Shown here piece after piece: positions 24,364 through 32,364 of a DNA stretch of 32,364 bases (position 1 is its first letter; the number at the start of each line of letters is the position of its first letter). A program made the translations under genes and the position numbers. The DNA is taken from assembly GCA_013042605.1 (NCBI GenBank), contig JABDPT010000083.1, forward strand, positions 1 through 32,364, given 5' to 3'. A model generated the notes under the pieces. It was not told the DNA's origin. It made no database searches and worked only from the letters and a program-made list of their open reading frames with translations. The stretch comes from Paracoccaceae bacterium (GTDB lineage Bacteria > Pseudomonadota > Alphaproteobacteria > Rhodobacterales > Rhodobacteraceae).

Positions 24364-25497
24364 ATGGCTGACGTCACCTTCTCGAATGTCCAGAAACACT
24401 TTGGCGCCTTTCGAGCCGTCCAGGACCTTAACCTCGACATCCGCGAGGGTGAGTTCGTGTCGCTTCTCGGACCTTCGGGTTGTGGCAAAACCACGACGCT
24501 CCGGATGCTGGCGGGGCTAGAGTTCCCAACGTCTGGCGAAATTCGCATTGGCGATCGGGTCGTCAATGACGTCGCCCCCGGCAAACGCGACATCGCCATG
24601 GTGTTTCAGTCCTATGCGCTCTACCCGCATATGACTGTCGGCGAAAACATCGCCTATCCCCTGAAAAAGCGGGGCGTCGAAAAGGCCGAGCGCGCCCGGA
24701 TGCTAAAAGACACCGCGGACATGCTGCAACTGACACCGCTTCTGCGGCGCAAACCGCGCGAATTGTCTGGCGGCCAGCAACAGCGTGTCGCGCTGGGCCG
24801 CGCCCTGGTGCGCGACCCCAAGGTTTTTCTCCTCGACGAACCCCTGTCGAACCTCGACGCCAAGTTACGCGGACACATGCGGGCCGAGTTGATCGAACTC
24901 CACCGGAGGCTTGGCCGCACGATGGTTTACGTCACCCACGATCAGCTCGAAGCCATGACGATGTCTGACCGCATCGCGGTCATGGAGGGAGGCAAGCTCC
25001 AACAGTTCGCCCCCCCGCAAGAGGTCTATCGCGAACCGAGTAACCGGTTCGTCGCGGGTTTCATCGGCACGCCGGGCATGACGATCATAGACGGCGCACT
25101 TTCGGGCAGCCCCGGTGCCTGGCGATTTGACGCTCCAGGCATCTCGGTCGAAGCCCGCCACCTGGGCCCAGACGCCGCCGAAGGCGCCGCTTCGATGGGC
25201 GTGCGGCCAGAGGCGTTGACCATCGGTACGGGCGATACGCCTGCAACCCTGCGTCTTGTCGAGCAGACGGGTCATGAGAACATCGTCGTCGTGTCCATCG
25301 GGGACATCAGGATGACCGGGCGCACCACACCGGACAAGGTCTGGAGCCCGGGTGAAGAAGTCATGATCTCGATCGATCCCGACATGCCGCACTTTTTCGC
25401 TGACGGTCCGAACGGCAAGCGCTTGAACGCCAAACCGTCTCCACGCGGCAACGAACCGTCCCATTCTCTCTCCAATCTGAGCGAGGTGTCGCCTTGA
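24364..25497 (+). CDS. ABC transporter ATP-binding protein (MalK/UgpC-like)
   Basis: A 377-residue ATPase. Walker A G-P-S-G-C-G-K-T-T is at residues 36-44, the signature is L-S-G-G-Q-Q-Q-R, Walker B is F-L-L-D-E-P-L-S-N-L-D and the switch histidine is in T-H-D-Q. The C-terminal third is the TOBE/OB regulatory domain of MalK-type ATPases, ending in a Ser/Pro-rich tail. Its TGA overlaps the TTG start of the next gene, linking transport and catabolic enzymes in one operon. Confidence 0.94.
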   Translation: MADVTFSNVQKHFGAFRAVQDLNLDIREGEFVSLLGPSGCGKTTTLRMLAGLEFPTSGEIRIGDRVVNDVAPGKRDIAMVFQSYALYPHMTVGENIAYPLKKRGVEKAERARMLKDTADMLQLTPLLRRKPRELSGGQQQRVALGRALVRDPKVFLLDEPLSNLDAKLRGHMRAELIELHRRLGRTMVYVTHDQLEAMTMSDRIAVMEGGKLQQFAPPQEVYREPSNRFVAGFIGTPGMTIIDGALSGSPGAWRFDAPGISVEARHLGPDAAEGAASMGVRPEALTIGTGDTPATLRLVEQTGHENIVVVSIGDIRMTGRTTPDKVWSPGEEVMISIDPDMPHFFADGPNGKRLNAKPSPRGNEPSHSLSNLSEVSP

Positions 25498-26411
25498 ATC
25501 GTGACTCAATCGACTGGGCAGGCCCCATGCCCGCCATAACGACACCGTTCCGATCCGACCACTCGATTGACGAGGACAGCTTCTGCGGAAATATCGACCG
25601 TCTCTACAGGGCCGGTGCCACAGGCGTCATCGTCGCAGGATGCACCGGCGAATTCTGGGCCTTGTCTTTCGAAGAACGCGCGCACCTCACAAAGCTGGCC
25701 GTCGACGCGAGTGAGGGGCGGGGTCCGGTGATCGTCGGAACCGGGTCAATACGTGAGAACGACGTCATCAAACAAAGCTTTGCGGCGAAAGAAGCCGGCG
25801 CGGACGGCATCCTGGTCCTGCCGCCCTATTTCGCAATGGTCACCGAAGACGAAACTGTCGCCCACTTTGCCGCGGTGAACGAAGGCACGGCCTTGCCGGT
25901 GGTCCTTTACAACATCCCGGCCTGTGCCGTGAATTCCATCACGCCGGACGTGGCCGATCGCGCGGCGGATCTCGAAAACGTCGTCGCAATCAAGGAATCG
26001 AGTGGCGACTGGGCGAATTTCACGGCGACACTGGAACGCGTGTCCGACCGCATCCGCGTCTTCTGCGGACCATCTTCGATCTTTGGCGTCCGCGCGACAC
26101 TGGATGGGGCCGACGGGTTGATTGACTGTTTTCCCAATGTCTGGACCGAGTGTCTGGACCTTTGGCACGACACGAAAGCGGGTCGGCTGGACAGGGCCTG
26201 GGCCCTGCAACGCATGGGGGAGCAGATGACTCGACTTTTCACCTCCGACGGCCTCACGCTTTATCCTGCGACCAAGGCGATCATGAACCATCTAGGTCTG
26301 CCGGGCGGAGGGCATATGCGGCCACCTTACCGCGATCTCGAAGGACCTGCGCTCGAACGTCTGATCGATGGGTGGACGGAACTTGATCAACTTGCGGCGA
26401 AATCCGCCTGA
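25494..26411 (+). CDS. DapA-family aldolase/lyase, paralogue 3
   Basis: A 305-residue class I aldolase-fold enzyme. C-T-G-E-F is near residues 50-54, the catalytic tyrosine is Y139 (V-L-Y-N-I-P) and the Schiff-base lysine is K167 (A-I-K-E-S-S). The start is TTG at 25494, overlapping the ATPase stop by 4 bp, with GAGGTG five nt upstream; an ATG 11 codons later would cut the first strand. It follows the transporter genes directly, so it probably acts on the imported compound or a product two to three steps on. The substrate is unknown. Confidence 0.88.
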   Translation: MNRDSIDWAGPMPAITTPFRSDHSIDEDSFCGNIDRLYRAGATGVIVAGCTGEFWALSFEERAHLTKLAVDASEGRGPVIVGTGSIRENDVIKQSFAAKEAGADGILVLPPYFAMVTEDETVAHFAAVNEGTALPVVLYNIPACAVNSITPDVADRAADLENVVAIKESSGDWANFTATLERVSDRIRVFCGPSSIFGVRATLDGADGLIDCFPNVWTECLDLWHDTKAGRLDRAWALQRMGEQMTRLFTSDGLTLYPATKAIMNHLGLPGGGHMRPPYRDLEGPALERLIDGWTELDQLAAKSA

Positions 26412-26438
26412 CACGGAAAAACGAAGGAAAAGCTGAGC

Positions 26439-27221
26439 ATGGACCTGGGACTTAAGGGAAGACGCGCTATCGTGACAGCCGCCAGTCGCGGCCTCGGCTT
26501 GGCAACCGCGCGCTCACTCGCTGCCGAAGGCGTCGACGTGGTGATGAACGCACGCGGTGCCGAAGCGCTGAACGAAGCGGCCGCCGCGATCAGAAACGAA
26601 TTCAGAACTGAGGCGATCGCCATTGCAGCGGACTTCAATACAGATAAGGGCCGCGCAGAGATCCTTGCGGCGGCGGGCGACGTCGACATCCTCGTGAACA
26701 ATCCGGGCGTACGTCAGGTCCCGACACCTTGGGAGGAAATCGCTCCCGAGGATTGGCGCTACTGGCTCGAAGTCCATTTCTTGTCATCCATGCAGATGAT
26801 CCAGGCGGTCGCACCAGGCATGCGCGCGCGGAAGTTCGGCCGCATCATCAACATGTCGGTCAGCTTCATCAAATTCCCTCAGGTCGGCTTCGCGCACAGT
26901 CATGCCGCGCGGCTGGCCTTGTCCGGCGCAACGGCTGCCATGGTTCGCGACCTCATTGGCGACAACGTGACGATCAACACGGTCTGCCCCGGCCTTTTCG
27001 ACACCGACGCACTTCACACCAACCTTCATGGTCATGCCGAGCGTGGAAACACGACCTATGAAGCCATCGTTCAGGATCGCAAGGACAACTGCCCGGCGGG
27101 GCGGTTCGCCGACCCCAAGGAATGCGGCGATCTCATCGCCTACCTTTGCTCGGCACAGGCAGGGTTCATGTCAGGTCAAAACATCATCAACGACGGCGGC
27201 GTCTATCAAGGACTTTTCTGA
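26439..27221 (+). CDS. SDR-family protein without the usual Tyr-x3-Lys catalytic pair
   Basis: A 260-residue Rossmann protein of the SDR family. The cofactor motif is T-A-A-S-R-G-L-G (residues 13-20) and N-N-P-G replaces N-N-A-G (87-90). At the place of Y-x3-K it reads S154-H-A-A-R158, so both catalytic residues differ. SDRs with a Ser...Arg version at this point exist, but their chemistry is less clear; it may be an altered dehydrogenase or a dehydratase/isomerase-like member. GAAGGAAA precedes the ATG. The stop overlaps the next SDR start (TGATG), hinting that the two SDRs work together, possibly as a complex. Confidence 0.84.
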   Translation: MDLGLKGRRAIVTAASRGLGLATARSLAAEGVDVVMNARGAEALNEAAAAIRNEFRTEAIAIAADFNTDKGRAEILAAAGDVDILVNNPGVRQVPTPWEEIAPEDWRYWLEVHFLSSMQMIQAVAPGMRARKFGRIINMSVSFIKFPQVGFAHSHAARLALSGATAAMVRDLIGDNVTINTVCPGLFDTDALHTNLHGHAERGNTTYEAIVQDRKDNCPAGRFADPKECGDLIAYLCSAQAGFMSGQNIINDGGVYQGLF

Positions 27222-27922
27222 TGGCAAAGGTTGCAATGGTTTCAGGAGGCGGCCGGGGTCTTGGCCAAGCCATTGTGAACGCGCTTCTGCTCGACGGATG
27301 GTCGGTCTCAATGGGACTTCGCGATCTCAGTCAGGCTGACCGTTTCGATGTGCCAAGCGACCGTCTTCTGGCAACGCCGTTCGATGCCAATGATCCGGCA
27401 ATGGCCTCGGCATGGACAGACGCAACCTTAGAGAAATTCGGCCGGATAGATGCTCTGATCAACAACGCCGGAATTCTGCGAATGGTCGATTTCGAGCACG
27501 GGGACGAAAGCGATCTCGATGACCTCTGGGCGATAAACGTGAAGGCACCTTTTCGCCTGATCCGCGCAGTGTTGCCTCATTTGCGCGCCAGTGGCTCAGG
27601 GCGGGTGATCAATATCGCGTCGACGGATGCCAAGCGATTTCGATCAGGTACCTCGATAGGTTATGCCATGAGCAAACACGCGCTACTGGCGATGACACAG
27701 GCTGTCCGCCATGCAGCATGGGACGATGGCGTAAGGGCGACAGCCATGTGCCCCGGAGCCATCGACACTGATTTGATCGCCGACCTGCCCGGCGTTACCC
27801 CAAAGTCCGACCGGCTCACGCCCGAGACCGTGGCGAGCATGGTCGCCTTTGTCCTGACTCTGCCAAATCAGGCAAGCGTGCCAGAGTTGATCTCGAATAC
27901 TCGTCTGGAGACCCTGATATGA
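27221..27922 (+). CDS. Short-chain dehydrogenase/reductase (SDR)
   Basis: A 233-residue SDR with a complete active site: G-G-G-R-G-L-G at 9-15, N-N-A-G at 81-84, S134 and Y148-x3-K152. It is short, lacking some of the usual C-terminal region. AAGGA lies before the ATG, which shares one base with the preceding stop. The end overlaps the aminotransferase start by 4 bp. It could carry the redox step that the neighbouring atypical SDR has lost. Confidence 0.9.
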   Translation: MAKVAMVSGGGRGLGQAIVNALLLDGWSVSMGLRDLSQADRFDVPSDRLLATPFDANDPAMASAWTDATLEKFGRIDALINNAGILRMVDFEHGDESDLDDLWAINVKAPFRLIRAVLPHLRASGSGRVINIASTDAKRFRSGTSIGYAMSKHALLAMTQAVRHAAWDDGVRATAMCPGAIDTDLIADLPGVTPKSDRLTPETVASMVAFVLTLPNQASVPELISNTRLETLI

Positions 27923-29295
27923 TCGACGCATTACGCAACGACGATTTGGCGGCATGGGACCGCGATAACCTGCTGCACCCGGCAACGCATACAGCCCAAT
28001 TTGCGCGCGGCGAAGCCCCCCATCGGATAGTCACGGGCGGGGACGGGTCGTTCATCGAAGATCGCGACGGGGTGCGTTTGCTTGACGGGTTTGCAGGCCT
28101 TTATTGCGTGAATGTCGGGTATGGACGCACGAAAATCGCCGACGCCATCGCAAAACAGGCGCAGAAACTTGCCTATTACCATGCCTACGCGGGCACAGCG
28201 TCGCCCCCCGCCATACGGCTGGCCAAGATGGTCATGGATCGCGCGCCTAACCACATGGCGCGGGTCTACTTCGGTCTTTCGGGATCGGATGCCAATGAAA
28301 CGAACGTAAAGCTTTCCTGGCACTATCAAATCCTGCGCGGCAAACCTGAGAAAACGAAGATCATCAGCCGGTGGCGTGGCTACCACGGCTCAGGCCTCGT
28401 CTCGGGTTCTCTGACCGGGCTGAAGGGGTACCATGAACGGTTCAACCTGCCCCTGCACGGCTTTCTTCACACCGAGACGCCCCACTATCTCCGTCGCCCG
28501 GATGCGGACATGTCCGAGCCGGACTATCTGGACTGGCTCATCGCCGAATTGGAAGCAATGATTGCGCGCGAGGGTCCCGAGACCATCGCTGCCTTCATAG
28601 GTGAGCCGATCATGGGCACGGGTGGCATCATCCCGCCCCCGCCAGGATACTGGAGCCGCGTCCAAGACGTTCTGAACCGCCACGACATCCTGTTCATCGC
28701 CGACGAGGTGGTCACTGGGTTCGGGCGGATGGGAACGATGTTCGGGTCTGATTTCTACGATCTGCGTCCCGACTTCATGACCATCGCCAAGGGCCTAACA
28801 TCGGCCTACGCGCCCTTGTCGGGATCGATCATCTCTCAAAGGGTGTTCGATGTCCTGAAAGACGGCTCTGACGAATTCGGGCCGCTCTATCATGGCTGGA
28901 CATACTCGGCTCATCCGATCTCGGCTGCCGCGGGTGAGGCGACACTTGAGGTCGTGGACGAAGATGACCTTGTTGGAAATTCAGGTCGGATGGGAACACG
29001 GCTTTTCGCGGCTCTAAACGAGGCCGTTGGCGATCATCCCAACGTGGCCGAGGTCCGGGGCGAGGGCTTGCTGGCCGCAGTCGAACTAATGGCCGATCCC
29101 AGCCAGCGGGCATGGTTTCCAACTTTCACCGTCGCCCCGAAAGTGGCGGCGGCGATGCTTTCGCGCGGCGTAATTGCACGGGCGATGCCCCAAGCCGACG
29201 TGATTGGCTTTGCGCCCCCCTTGTCGGTCAGGGAAGACGAAATCGACACGATGGTCCGCGCGACCCGCGACGCGCTTTACGAGGTGCTCCCCTGA
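27919..29295 (+). CDS. Class III (omega) aminotransferase, PLP-dependent
   Basis: A 458-residue fold-type I aminotransferase. The PLP-contacting aspartate is in [12 protein letters not shown] and the Schiff-base lysine is K291 (T-I-A-K-G-L-T). It has the substrate-loop W-R-G-Y-H-G and the length of omega-amino acid:pyruvate enzymes (beta-alanine, taurine, putrescine, GABA type). It would move an amino group between an amine or omega-amino acid and pyruvate or another oxo acid, giving or using a semialdehyde. That fits an aldehyde dehydrogenase two genes later, which is however broken. ATG overlaps the SDR stop (ATGA). Confidence 0.92.
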   Translation: MIDALRNDDLAAWDRDNLLHPATHTAQFARGEAPHRIVTGGDGSFIEDRDGVRLLDGFAGLYCVNVGYGRTKIADAIAKQAQKLAYYHAYAGTASPPAIRLAKMVMDRAPNHMARVYFGLSGSDANETNVKLSWHYQILRGKPEKTKIISRWRGYHGSGLVSGSLTGLKGYHERFNLPLHGFLHTETPHYLRRPDADMSEPDYLDWLIAELEAMIAREGPETIAAFIGEPIMGTGGIIPPPPGYWSRVQDVLNRHDILFIADEVVTGFGRMGTMFGSDFYDLRPDFMTIAKGLTSAYAPLSGSIISQRVFDVLKDGSDEFGPLYHGWTYSAHPISAAAGEATLEVVDEDDLVGNSGRMGTRLFAALNEAVGDHPNVAEVRGEGLLAAVELMADPSQRAWFPTFTVAPKVAAAMLSRGVIARAMPQADVIGFAPPLSVREDEIDTMVRATRDALYEVLP

Positions 29296-30203
29296 ACCCG
29301 GATACGCCATGGAACACGCCGGAAACCGAGTGGCGCGCCGACGTGAACCGGGTTCGCGCAGGGAGAAGACTGGCCCCCAACCATTGGCCGAATGGCGCGC
29401 GCTGCGCCATGGCACTGTCCTTCGATTGCGACCACGAGACTTTCGAGCTCGGCACGGGACGCGCCGCCGTTGGCCGCCTCGGATGGGGGGAATTTGGCCG
29501 CCGCAAGGGCGTGCCGCGCATTTTGGACACGCTGGATCGACATGGGGTGCGGGCAACCATGTTCGTACCCGCCGTCGCGGGCCTTATTGATCCCGACGCC
29601 ATGCGTCCCATAACGCGAGCAGGACATGAAATCGGTGTGCACGGATGGATACACGAAGCCAACAACAGGCTTGATCGAGAGACCGAGCGTGATCTCATGC
29701 AGCGCGCGCGTGACGCGCTTCGCGATCTGACGGGCACCGAGCCGGTTGGGCACCGCGCCGCGCACTGGGATCTCAGCCCCAATACAATCGAACTCGTGGC
29801 GGAACTGGGCTTTGCCTACGACAGTTCGATGATGGCTGACGACGATTGTTATGAGCTTCTGTCTGACGGCAAAGCCACCGGTGTCGTGGAAATTCCCGTC
29901 GACTGGGTGCGCGACGATGCCGTCTATCTCTTGTTCAATCGCGAGCCCAACACGCGTCCATGGACGCCACCGGCGGATGTCTTCGACATCTTTCGGCGCG
30001 AATTCGACGCGGCCTTCGACGAAGGCGGGCTCTGCCAGCTTGTCATGCATCCCTTTGTCATCGGGTATCGCTCGCGCATCTGGATCCTGGATCGCCTGAT
30101 CGAACATGCCAAGAGCCGGGGCAACGTCTGGTTCCCCACACATGCAGAACTGGCCGAATGGGTAATCTCGGAAAACGCATATGAGCCTCGCACAACCAGA
30201 TGA
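29292..30203 (+). CDS. Polysaccharide deacetylase (NodB-fold) family amide hydrolase
   Basis: About 303 residues from a proposed CTG start. The NodB metal-site motifs are present: S-F-D-C-D-H (D45, D47, H48), H-G-W-I-H-E (H117, H121), R-A-A-H-W-D and a late M-H-P-F. No signal peptide is seen, so it should be cytoplasmic and act on a small amide or cyclic amide, as PuuE-type allantoinases do, rather than on polymer. The frame has no ATG, GTG or TTG near its beginning: CTG 29292 overlaps the aminotransferase stop and has GAGGTG five nt upstream, the same layout as the TTG gene at 25494. A GTG at 29343 or ATG at 29409 would shorten it. It may release the amine for the aminotransferase. Confidence 0.82.
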   Translation: MNPDTPWNTPETEWRADVNRVRAGRRLAPNHWPNGARCAMALSFDCDHETFELGTGRAAVGRLGWGEFGRRKGVPRILDTLDRHGVRATMFVPAVAGLIDPDAMRPITRAGHEIGVHGWIHEANNRLDRETERDLMQRARDALRDLTGTEPVGHRAAHWDLSPNTIELVAELGFAYDSSMMADDDCYELLSDGKATGVVEIPVDWVRDDAVYLLFNREPNTRPWTPPADVFDIFRREFDAAFDEGGLCQLVMHPFVIGYRSRIWILDRLIEHAKSRGNVWFPTHAELAEWVISENAYEPRTTR

Positions 30204-30598
30204 CTGATTTTTCAAATCTGGTTCGACAGGCTAACCTGATCAATGCCCAATGGGTCGGAGCTGATGACGCCGGGACCTTTGCAGTGATCAATCCCGCTAC
30301 GGCGGAGACGATTGCTCATGTGCCGAACTGCGGCGCAACCGAATCGCGTCGCGCCATCGCCGCCGCAAACGCCACGGAATACGGATTGGCGACCTACGCC
30401 TATACCCGCGATCTTGCCCGTGCATTTCGGCTGCAGGACCGGCTGGATTATGGGCTGATAGGCATCAATGAGGTTTTCGTCGTCTCGCCGGAGAACCCGT
30501 TCGGCGGCCTCAAGGAAAGCGGCCTGGGACAGGAAGGCGCATGGCAGGGCATGGACGATTACCTGTCGACAAAGTTTACCTGTATTGGAGGTCTCTAG
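30200..30598 (+). pseudogene. Aldehyde dehydrogenase (GabD-like) with large in-frame internal deletion
   Basis: A 132-codon frame made of two ends of one gene. Codons 1-56 are the N-terminus of a succinate-semialdehyde-type dehydrogenase (I-N-P-A-T-A-E-T-I-A-H-V-P), and codons 57-132 are its C-terminus (T-E-Y-G-L-A-T-Y-A-Y-T-R-D, N-P-F-G-G-L-K-E-S-G-L-G). About 350 codons are missing, including the NAD-binding core, catalytic Cys and Glu. The junction near 30363-30371 reads GCAAACGCC; ANA is expected at both original positions, so recombination between short identical tracts is likely. The ATG overlaps the deacetylase stop. The frame stays open, so a small protein may be made but cannot be a dehydrogenase. 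An intact copy must be elsewhere if the step is needed. Confidence 0.85.
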
Positions 30599-30685
30599 GC
30601 GGCGAGGGTCGACGTCTGCCGGAAGCGATATCTTCAGTCGGATCTTAAGCCGGGATAAGGTGGACCGGTTCCGAAAAGGAAACTG

Positions 30686-30718
30686 ATGAAACCCCTATTG
30701 GCGAAGGCGACGTTCTGA
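30686..30718 (+). CDS. Possible 10-codon leader peptide before aconitase X
   Basis: ATG at 30686 with AAAGGAAA upstream opens a 10-residue frame, M-K-P-L-L-A-K-A-T-F, ending in TGA 2 bp before the aconitase X ATG. The aconitase X start itself has only a weak, distant GAAGG. Coupled translation from this mini-frame is plausible; it could also be a leftover of a deleted gene. No family similarity is visible. Confidence 0.3.
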   Translation: MKPLLAKATF

Positions 30719-30720
30719 TC

Positions 30721-32364
30721 ATGAGCAAAAGCATTACCCCGGAAGCGCGCATCATCACGGGCGCAAACGCCAGCGGCAGAGTGCTTCCGTCCGCCGAAGG
30801 GCTGAGCTTTTGGGGTGGTGTGGATCCAGAGACGGGTCTGATCATCGACGCGCATCACCCGGAACACGGCGTGTCCGTCGCGGGACGCATCCTGCTGATG
30901 CCAACGTCGCGCGGGTCCTGCAGCGGAAGCGGCGTTCTGCTACAGCTGGCTTTGAACGGCCACGCGCCGGCGGCGCTGGTATTCAGTGAAAAAGAAGAGG
31001 TGCTCACGCTCGGCGCGATCGTGAGCGACCGTGTCTTCGGTCGCCCGGTCGTGGTGCTCCACGTCTCACGGACGATCTATGATCAACTGGCCCTCGCCGA
31101 AACAGCCGAGATCACGGACACGAGGCTTCGCTTCGGCGACACGGTCGTCAACCTTCGCCGTGTCACGCATGAAGACCTGAGGCTCACAGATCCCGAACAG
31201 GCTTTGCTCGCCGGCAGTGCAGGACACGCCGCACAAGTCGCAATGGACGTTCTGTGCCGGATGGCCGCTGCGGACGGTGCCGAGGAGCTTTTGGAGATTA
31301 CACGGGGCCACATTGATGGCTGCATTCTCGCTCACGATGCAAACCTGATTTTTGCCGAGAAGATCGCTGACCTTGGTGCAAGAGTCAGCGTTCCCACAAC
31401 CATCAATGCGATATCCGTTGATCGCGAAAACTGGAAATCGCAAGGAGTGCCGGAATCGTTCGGCGCTCGTGCCAGCCGATTGGCGGACGCCTATGTCCGG
31501 ATGGGAGCGCGTCCGACGTTCACATGTGCGCCCTATCTCCTTGACGACGCGCCGAAGGCGGGCGAACTCATTGGCTGGTCGGAATCGAATGCGGTGCTTT
31601 ATGCCAACAGCGTCCTCGGCGCACGCACGGCCAAGCATCCTGATTACCTCGATCTTTTCATCGCAATTTGCGGCCGCGCCCCTGCGTCCGGTGTTTACAC
31701 CGAAAACGGGCGTCGCCCCGAAATCGTGATCGACGTCGCGGCGCCGGACACGCTGAACGACGAGAGCTTCTGGCCAGTCATCGGTTGGCAAACGGGCCTG
31801 ATGGCACCGGACCGCATTCCGCTTCTGACCGGGCTTGAGCAACTTCGCCCAACTACAGATGATCTCAAGGCATTCTGCGCCGCGTTTGCGACCACATCCG
31901 GAGCACCGATGCTGCATATCGCCGGACACACCCCCGAGGCGCATCTGCACCCCCGATCCGATGCCTCGCGGGCCAGCATGAGTCGGCAAGACATCGCAGG
32001 CGCGTGGTATGATTTGAACCAAGGTGAGCGAGATATCGACCTTGTCGCCATCGGGAGCCCGCACGCCTCGCTCGACGAGGTTCAGGGTATTGCCGCCCTA
32101 TTCGGTGACCACCGATGTGGGGACAATGTGCAGATGATTGTGACAATCGGGCGCGATGTGATGCGCAAGGTCGTGGCAGAAGGCTTGACCGAGCGACTCC
32201 GGCGCCAAGGCGTGCGCCTCATCCCCGATCTTTGCTGGTGCTCGATCACCGAACCGGTCTTTCCCGCCGGAACATGCGGTCTCATGACGAACTCTGGAAA
32301 ATACGCACATTACGCGCACGGCCTGTCAGGCATGCACGCGCGCCTCGGTGGTCTTTCGGACTGC
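30721..32364 (+). CDS. Aconitase X (fused small and large domains), 3' end outside the window
   Basis: 548 codons are visible with no stop. The N-terminal about 135 residues are the DUF126-type swivel domain (L-S-F-W-G-G-V-D-P, then R-G-S-C-S-G-S-G-V-L), and the remainder is the DUF521-type catalytic domain. Cysteines suited to an iron-sulfur site are C269 (T-C-A-P-Y), C317 (I-C-G-R-A-P) and C505 or C507 (L-C-W-C-S). Bacterial aconitase X proteins characterised so far act as cis-3-hydroxy-L-proline dehydratases, giving pyrroline-2-carboxylate; archaeal relatives dehydrate phosphomevalonate. Placement after an imported-amine operon supports a hydroxy-imino-acid dehydration here. The gap before it (30599-30720) holds no other gene except a possible leader peptide. 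The substrate is inferred. Confidence 0.88.
   Translation, partial: MSKSITPEARIITGANASGRVLPSAEGLSFWGGVDPETGLIIDAHHPEHGVSVAGRILLMPTSRGSCSGSGVLLQLALNGHAPAALVFSEKEEVLTLGAIVSDRVFGRPVVVLHVSRTIYDQLALAETAEITDTRLRFGDTVVNLRRVTHEDLRLTDPEQALLAGSAGHAAQVAMDVLCRMAAADGAEELLEITRGHIDGCILAHDANLIFAEKIADLGARVSVPTTINAISVDRENWKSQGVPESFGARASRLADAYVRMGARPTFTCAPYLLDDAPKAGELIGWSESNAVLYANSVLGARTAKHPDYLDLFIAICGRAPASGVYTENGRRPEIVIDVAAPDTLNDESFWPVIGWQTGLMAPDRIPLLTGLEQLRPTTDDLKAFCAAFATTSGAPMLHIAGHTPEAHLHPRSDASRASMSRQDIAGAWYDLNQGERDIDLVAIGSPHASLDEVQGIAALFGDHRCGDNVQMIVTIGRDVMRKVVAEGLTERLRRQGVRLIPDLCWCSITEPVFPAGTCGLMTNSGKYAHYAHGLSGMHARLGGLSDC

Noticed and set aside
31066-32064. Minus-strand frame (about 332 codons) opposite aconitase X
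   Set aside because: The plus strand encodes a continuous aconitase X; the antisense product resembles nothing.
1-32364. Insertion sequences, integrase, attachment sites, CRISPR, tRNA or rRNA genes
   Set aside because: No transposase-like frame, repeat array or RNA gene was recognised anywhere in the window.

Overview
The window is GC-rich, densely packed and built almost entirely of catabolic genes. Family make-up (roseobacter-style opine/hydroxyproline-type flavoenzymes, family-3 and CUT1 ABC transporters, a PcaR/PobR-like IclR regulator) suggests an alphaproteobacterium, probably Rhodobacterales. That placement is inference from gene content; no rRNA, tRNA or other phylogenetic marker is present. 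No mobile element or CRISPR array was found.

Layout. (1) Positions 125-5898, minus strand: one operon of a polar amino-acid ABC transporter (binding protein, two permeases, ATPase), a glutathione S-transferase, a DapA-family lyase and a proline-racemase-family protein. (2) 6052-6463: an aldo/keto reductase gene wrecked by an internal deletion. (3) 6510-10654, plus: an ATP-NAD-kinase-family protein and a GcvPA/GcvPB-like pair with no other glycine-cleavage gene nearby. (4) 10675-12794: a divergent pair, a DadA/opine-oxidase-B-like flavoprotein (minus) and a second DapA-family lyase (plus). (5) 12797-16406: an SDR and a YqjM-like ene-reductase (minus), a xylose-isomerase-like TIM barrel (plus) and another SDR (minus). 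(6) 16486-20207, plus: a lambda-crystallin-type dehydrogenase, a fused [2Fe-2S]/FAD/[2Fe-2S] oxidoreductase alpha subunit and its DadA-like beta partner. (7) 20204-21082, minus: an IclR-family regulator. (8) 21251 to the window end, plus: a long operon with a CUT1 ABC transporter, a third DapA-family lyase, two SDRs, a class III aminotransferase, a polysaccharide-deacetylase-fold hydrolase, an internally deleted aldehyde dehydrogenase and a fused aconitase X that runs off the window.

The unifying signal is a repeated operator. Six intergenic sites carry an imperfect palindrome GTKCG-N5-YGMAC, and at least four have a third half-site exactly 4 bp away. In reverse complement this is GTTCG-N5-CGCAC, the architecture I recall for PcaR/PobR-type IclR operators. 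The sites sit in front of almost every transcription unit in the window, so the IclR gene at 20204-21082 probably controls the whole locus as one regulon.

How the genes may work together (inference): two transporters import a nitrogenous compound. A racemase-like enzyme, the multi-cluster flavoprotein dehydrogenase, DapA lyases, aconitase X, SDRs and the aminotransferase would then break it down. The hydroxyproline pathway (epimerase, D-hydroxyproline dehydrogenase, pyrroline-hydroxycarboxylate deaminase, semialdehyde dehydrogenase) and 3-hydroxyproline dehydration by aconitase X are the closest known models. The racemase homologue lacks both catalytic cysteines, the aldehyde dehydrogenase is broken, and the GcvP-like pair, NAD kinase, ene-reductase and deacetylase do not belong to that pathway. 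A related but undescribed imino-acid, opine-like or N-substituted amino-acid pathway is therefore likely.
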